A DNA stretch of 5,179 nucleotides from Pyrinomonadaceae bacterium (GTDB lineage: Bacteria > Acidobacteriota > Blastocatellia > Pyrinomonadales > Pyrinomonadaceae), in contig JAICPV010000208.1 of the NCBI GenBank assembly GCA_025929655.1, forward strand, positions 1-5,179. Reading direction: 5' to 3'. Below the pieces are notes generated by a model, which saw nothing but the letters and a program-made list of their open reading frames with translations, was not told the DNA's origin and made no database searches. Of the stretch, positions 3,244 to 5,179 are shown in pieces; the first letter of the stretch is position 1; every line of letters starts with the position of its first letter. The position numbers were made by a program, and so were the translations under genes.

Positions 3244-5179
3244 ATGAGCAAGAATCTCGTAATAGTGGAATCGCCCGCGAAGGCGAAGACGATAAATAAA
3301 TATCTCGGGCAGGATTACACCGTGCTCGCGTCGATCGGACACATCAAGGACCTGCCGGCGAAGGACCTCGGTGTGGACGTCGATAATAATTTCGAGCCCA
3401 CGTACGAGGTCATTCCCGACACCAAGAAACGCAATAATAAAAAGATAGTTTCTGAACTAAAAAAGGCTGCGAAAGCGTCGGAAGCCATTTACCTCGCGGC
3501 CGACCCCGACCGCGAAGGCGAAGCCATTTGTCAGCACCTTGCCGAGGAGATCGTCCCGAAAAAAGGCGGTCAAAGCGTCTACCGCGTGATGTTCAATGAG
3601 ATCACGAAAAACGCGATACAGGACGCATTTAAGCAGCCGAAACAAGTAAATCGAGACCTCGTCGATGCACAGCAGGCCCGTCGCATTCTCGACCGGCTGG
3701 TTGGCTATAAGGTTTCCCCGATCCTCTGGAAAACGATCGGGGGCAGATTGTCCGCAGGCCGCGTCCAAACGGTCGCGGTTCGCCTGGTTGTCGAACGCGA
3801 GCGCGAGATCGAAGCTTTCGTTAAAACCGAGTACTGGTCCATTATCGCGAACCTTGCTGCGGCGCTGCCGCCGAATTTCGATTCGAAGCTTTTCAAGATA
3901 GAAGACAAAACCGTCAAAAGCGCCAAATTCGACGAAGATCTAAAGAAAACCGAGGTTCATATAAAGACGGCCGACGAAGCGGGTGCAATAGTTTCGGAAG
4001 CCGAAAAGGAGAGTTTTGTCGTCGATTCGGTTGCGACGAAAGAGCGCAAGCGGAATCCGACGCCTCCTTTCATCACCTCGAAATTGCAGCAGGACGCGTC
4101 ACGGAAATTCGGCTTCCCGGTGAAGAAGACAATGATGGTCGCGCAGAAGCTTTACGAGGGCATCGAGCTCGGATCGGAAGGGGCGGTCGGCCTGATCACC
4201 TATATGCGTACCGACTCAACGCGTGTTTCCGACACAGCTCTCGACGAGGCTCGCGGATTTATCGGCGGATCGTACGGCGACGCCTACCTGCCGGCGAAAG
4301 CGAATATATATAAAGGAAAGAAGGACGCCCAGGACGCTCACGAGGCGATCCGTCCTACAGACGTTAACCGCACGCCCGACAGCCTTGCGAACAAGTTGGG
4401 TCCGGACGAGCTGAAGCTTTACCGCCTGATCTGGCAGCGGTTTGTCGCATCCCAGATGACGGCAGCGATCTTCGATCAGACGACGATAGATATCAAAGCC
4501 GGAAGATTTCTTTTTCGCTCGACCGGCTCGGTTTTAAAGTTCGACGGATTTCTGAAGGTTTACGAGGAAGCGGCCGAAACGAAACGTGCCGAAGAGAAGA
4601 ATGAGGAAGAAGAGGAACGCAATCTTCCGCAGGTGCAGCAGGGCGAGACGCTCAAGCTCAACGCGATCACTTCGGAACAGCATATCACCGAGCCGCCGCC
4701 GCGTTATTCCGAAGCGACGCTGGTGAAGGCGCTCGAAGAAAAGGGCATCGGCCGACCATCCACCTACGCGGCGATCATGACCACGATCCAGGACCGCGAA
4801 TACGTCGAGAAGATAGAGGGCCGTTTCCACCCTACGCCGCTTGGGATGACGGTGAACGACATCCTGCTCGAAAGCTTCGACGATATCTTCAACCCGACCT
4901 ACACGGCGCGAATGGAGGAAGAGCTCGACAATATAGAGGACGGCAAACTTGCCTGGCAAGATGCCTTGCGCGAATTCTACGGCAAGTTCTCGAAGGACCT
5001 CGAACATGCCGCCGAGAACATCAAGGGCAAGAAGAAAATGTCCATCCCGACCGACGAGGTGTGCGAAAAATGCGGATCGCGGATGGTGATCAAGTTCGGC
5101 CGTTTCGGACAGTTTCTGGCGTGCGAGACCTACCCGGAATGCCAAAATACCCGCGAGGTCGCGAGCAAATCGGAAGGGG
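3244..5179 (+). CDS. topA: DNA topoisomerase I (type IA), 3' end beyond window
   Basis: 645 codons are visible and the frame runs off the right edge. TopA nicks one strand through a 5'-phosphotyrosine, passes the other strand and relaxes negative supercoils without ATP, opposing gyrase. The TOPRIM domain has Glu9 in VIVESPAKAKTI, SIGHIKDLP (30-38), and Asp87/Asp89/Glu91 in DPDREGEA, which hold Mg2+. Further family motifs are RLSAGRVQTVAVRLVVERE (168-186), FITSKLQQDA (276-285), the active-site Tyr320 with Arg322 in GLITYMRTDST, DAHEAIRPT (364-372) and GIGRPSTYAAIM (501-512). A short Glu-rich linker lies at 441-460. The first zinc finger is complete: Cys607, Cys610, Cys627, Cys633. Bacterial TopA is usually about 690-870 residues, so a C-terminal tail, probably with more zinc-ribbon or basic repeats, is missing. 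The ATG is firm because a frame stop lies at 3226-3228 with no other start codon between. No Shine-Dalgarno precedes it. Confidence 0.97.
   Translation, partial: MSKNLVIVESPAKAKTINKYLGQDYTVLASIGHIKDLPAKDLGVDVDNNFEPTYEVIPDTKKRNNKKIVSELKKAAKASEAIYLAADPDREGEAICQHLAEEIVPKKGGQSVYRVMFNEITKNAIQDAFKQPKQVNRDLVDAQQARRILDRLVGYKVSPILWKTIGGRLSAGRVQTVAVRLVVEREREIEAFVKTEYWSIIANLAAALPPNFDSKLFKIEDKTVKSAKFDEDLKKTEVHIKTADEAGAIVSEAEKESFVVDSVATKERKRNPTPPFITSKLQQDASRKFGFPVKKTMMVAQKLYEGIELGSEGAVGLITYMRTDSTRVSDTALDEARGFIGGSYGDAYLPAKANIYKGKKDAQDAHEAIRPTDVNRTPDSLANKLGPDELKLYRLIWQRFVASQMTAAIFDQTTIDIKAGRFLFRSTGSVLKFDGFLKVYEEAAETKRAEEKNEEEEERNLPQVQQGETLKLNAITSEQHITEPPPRYSEATLVKALEEKGIGRPSTYAAIMTTIQDREYVEKIEGRFHPTPLGMTVNDILLESFDDIFNPTYTARMEEELDNIEDGKLAWQDALREFYGKFSKDLEHAAENIKGKKKMSIPTDEVCEKCGSRMVIKFGRFGQFLACETYPECQNTREVASKSEG

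Noticed and set aside
4534..5145. Minus-strand open frame of 203 codons inside topA
   Set aside because: It is entirely antisense to well-conserved topA sequence, including the zinc finger, and shows no family motif.

Overview
The window looks like a chromosomal housekeeping locus from a Gram-negative-type bacterium. All three genes point left to right. GC content is moderate to high (by eye roughly mid-50s percent, not counted). GyrB carries the ~170-residue insertion between its TOPRIM domain and C-terminal tail that is known from E. coli GyrB and is absent from the shorter ~640-residue Gram-positive type. The codon style and the GyrB N-terminal wording remind me of Acidobacteriota (Blastocatellia/Pyrinomonadales-like genomes). 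That is recollection, not a demonstrated placement.

Layout: (1) positions 1-381 hold the 3' part of a small protein that reads like a START/SRPBCC (polyketide cyclase-like) fold, cut by the left edge. (2) After a 16-bp gap comes a complete gyrB (398-2812, TTG start with a good Shine-Dalgarno), encoding the ATPase subunit of DNA gyrase. (3) A 431-bp non-coding interval (2813-3243) is unusually structured. Its gyrB-proximal half has three 10-bp near-tandem units that form the left arm of a long imperfect palindrome, plus a perfect 9-bp hairpin that competes for the same right arm. The middle has two short perfect palindromes. The topA-proximal end has a good sigma70-type promoter followed at once by a perfect 8-bp hairpin and a T7 run that abuts the topA start. 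(4) topA (3244 to the right edge) encodes type IA DNA topoisomerase I, with TOPRIM, active-site tyrosine and the first tetracysteine zinc finger visible before the window ends.

Functionally, gyrase adds negative supercoils using ATP and TopA removes excess negative supercoils. The locus therefore places one subunit of the supercoiling enzyme next to its antagonist, separated by a leader that looks regulated. No gyrA lies in the window. The genes themselves are ordinary and intact. The most interesting part is the intergenic region: a terminator-like hairpin located between the only good topA promoter and the topA start codon, with no Shine-Dalgarno, suggests attenuation, 5'-end protection or a non-canonical translation start. 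I see no mobile element, CRISPR array, tRNA or rRNA.
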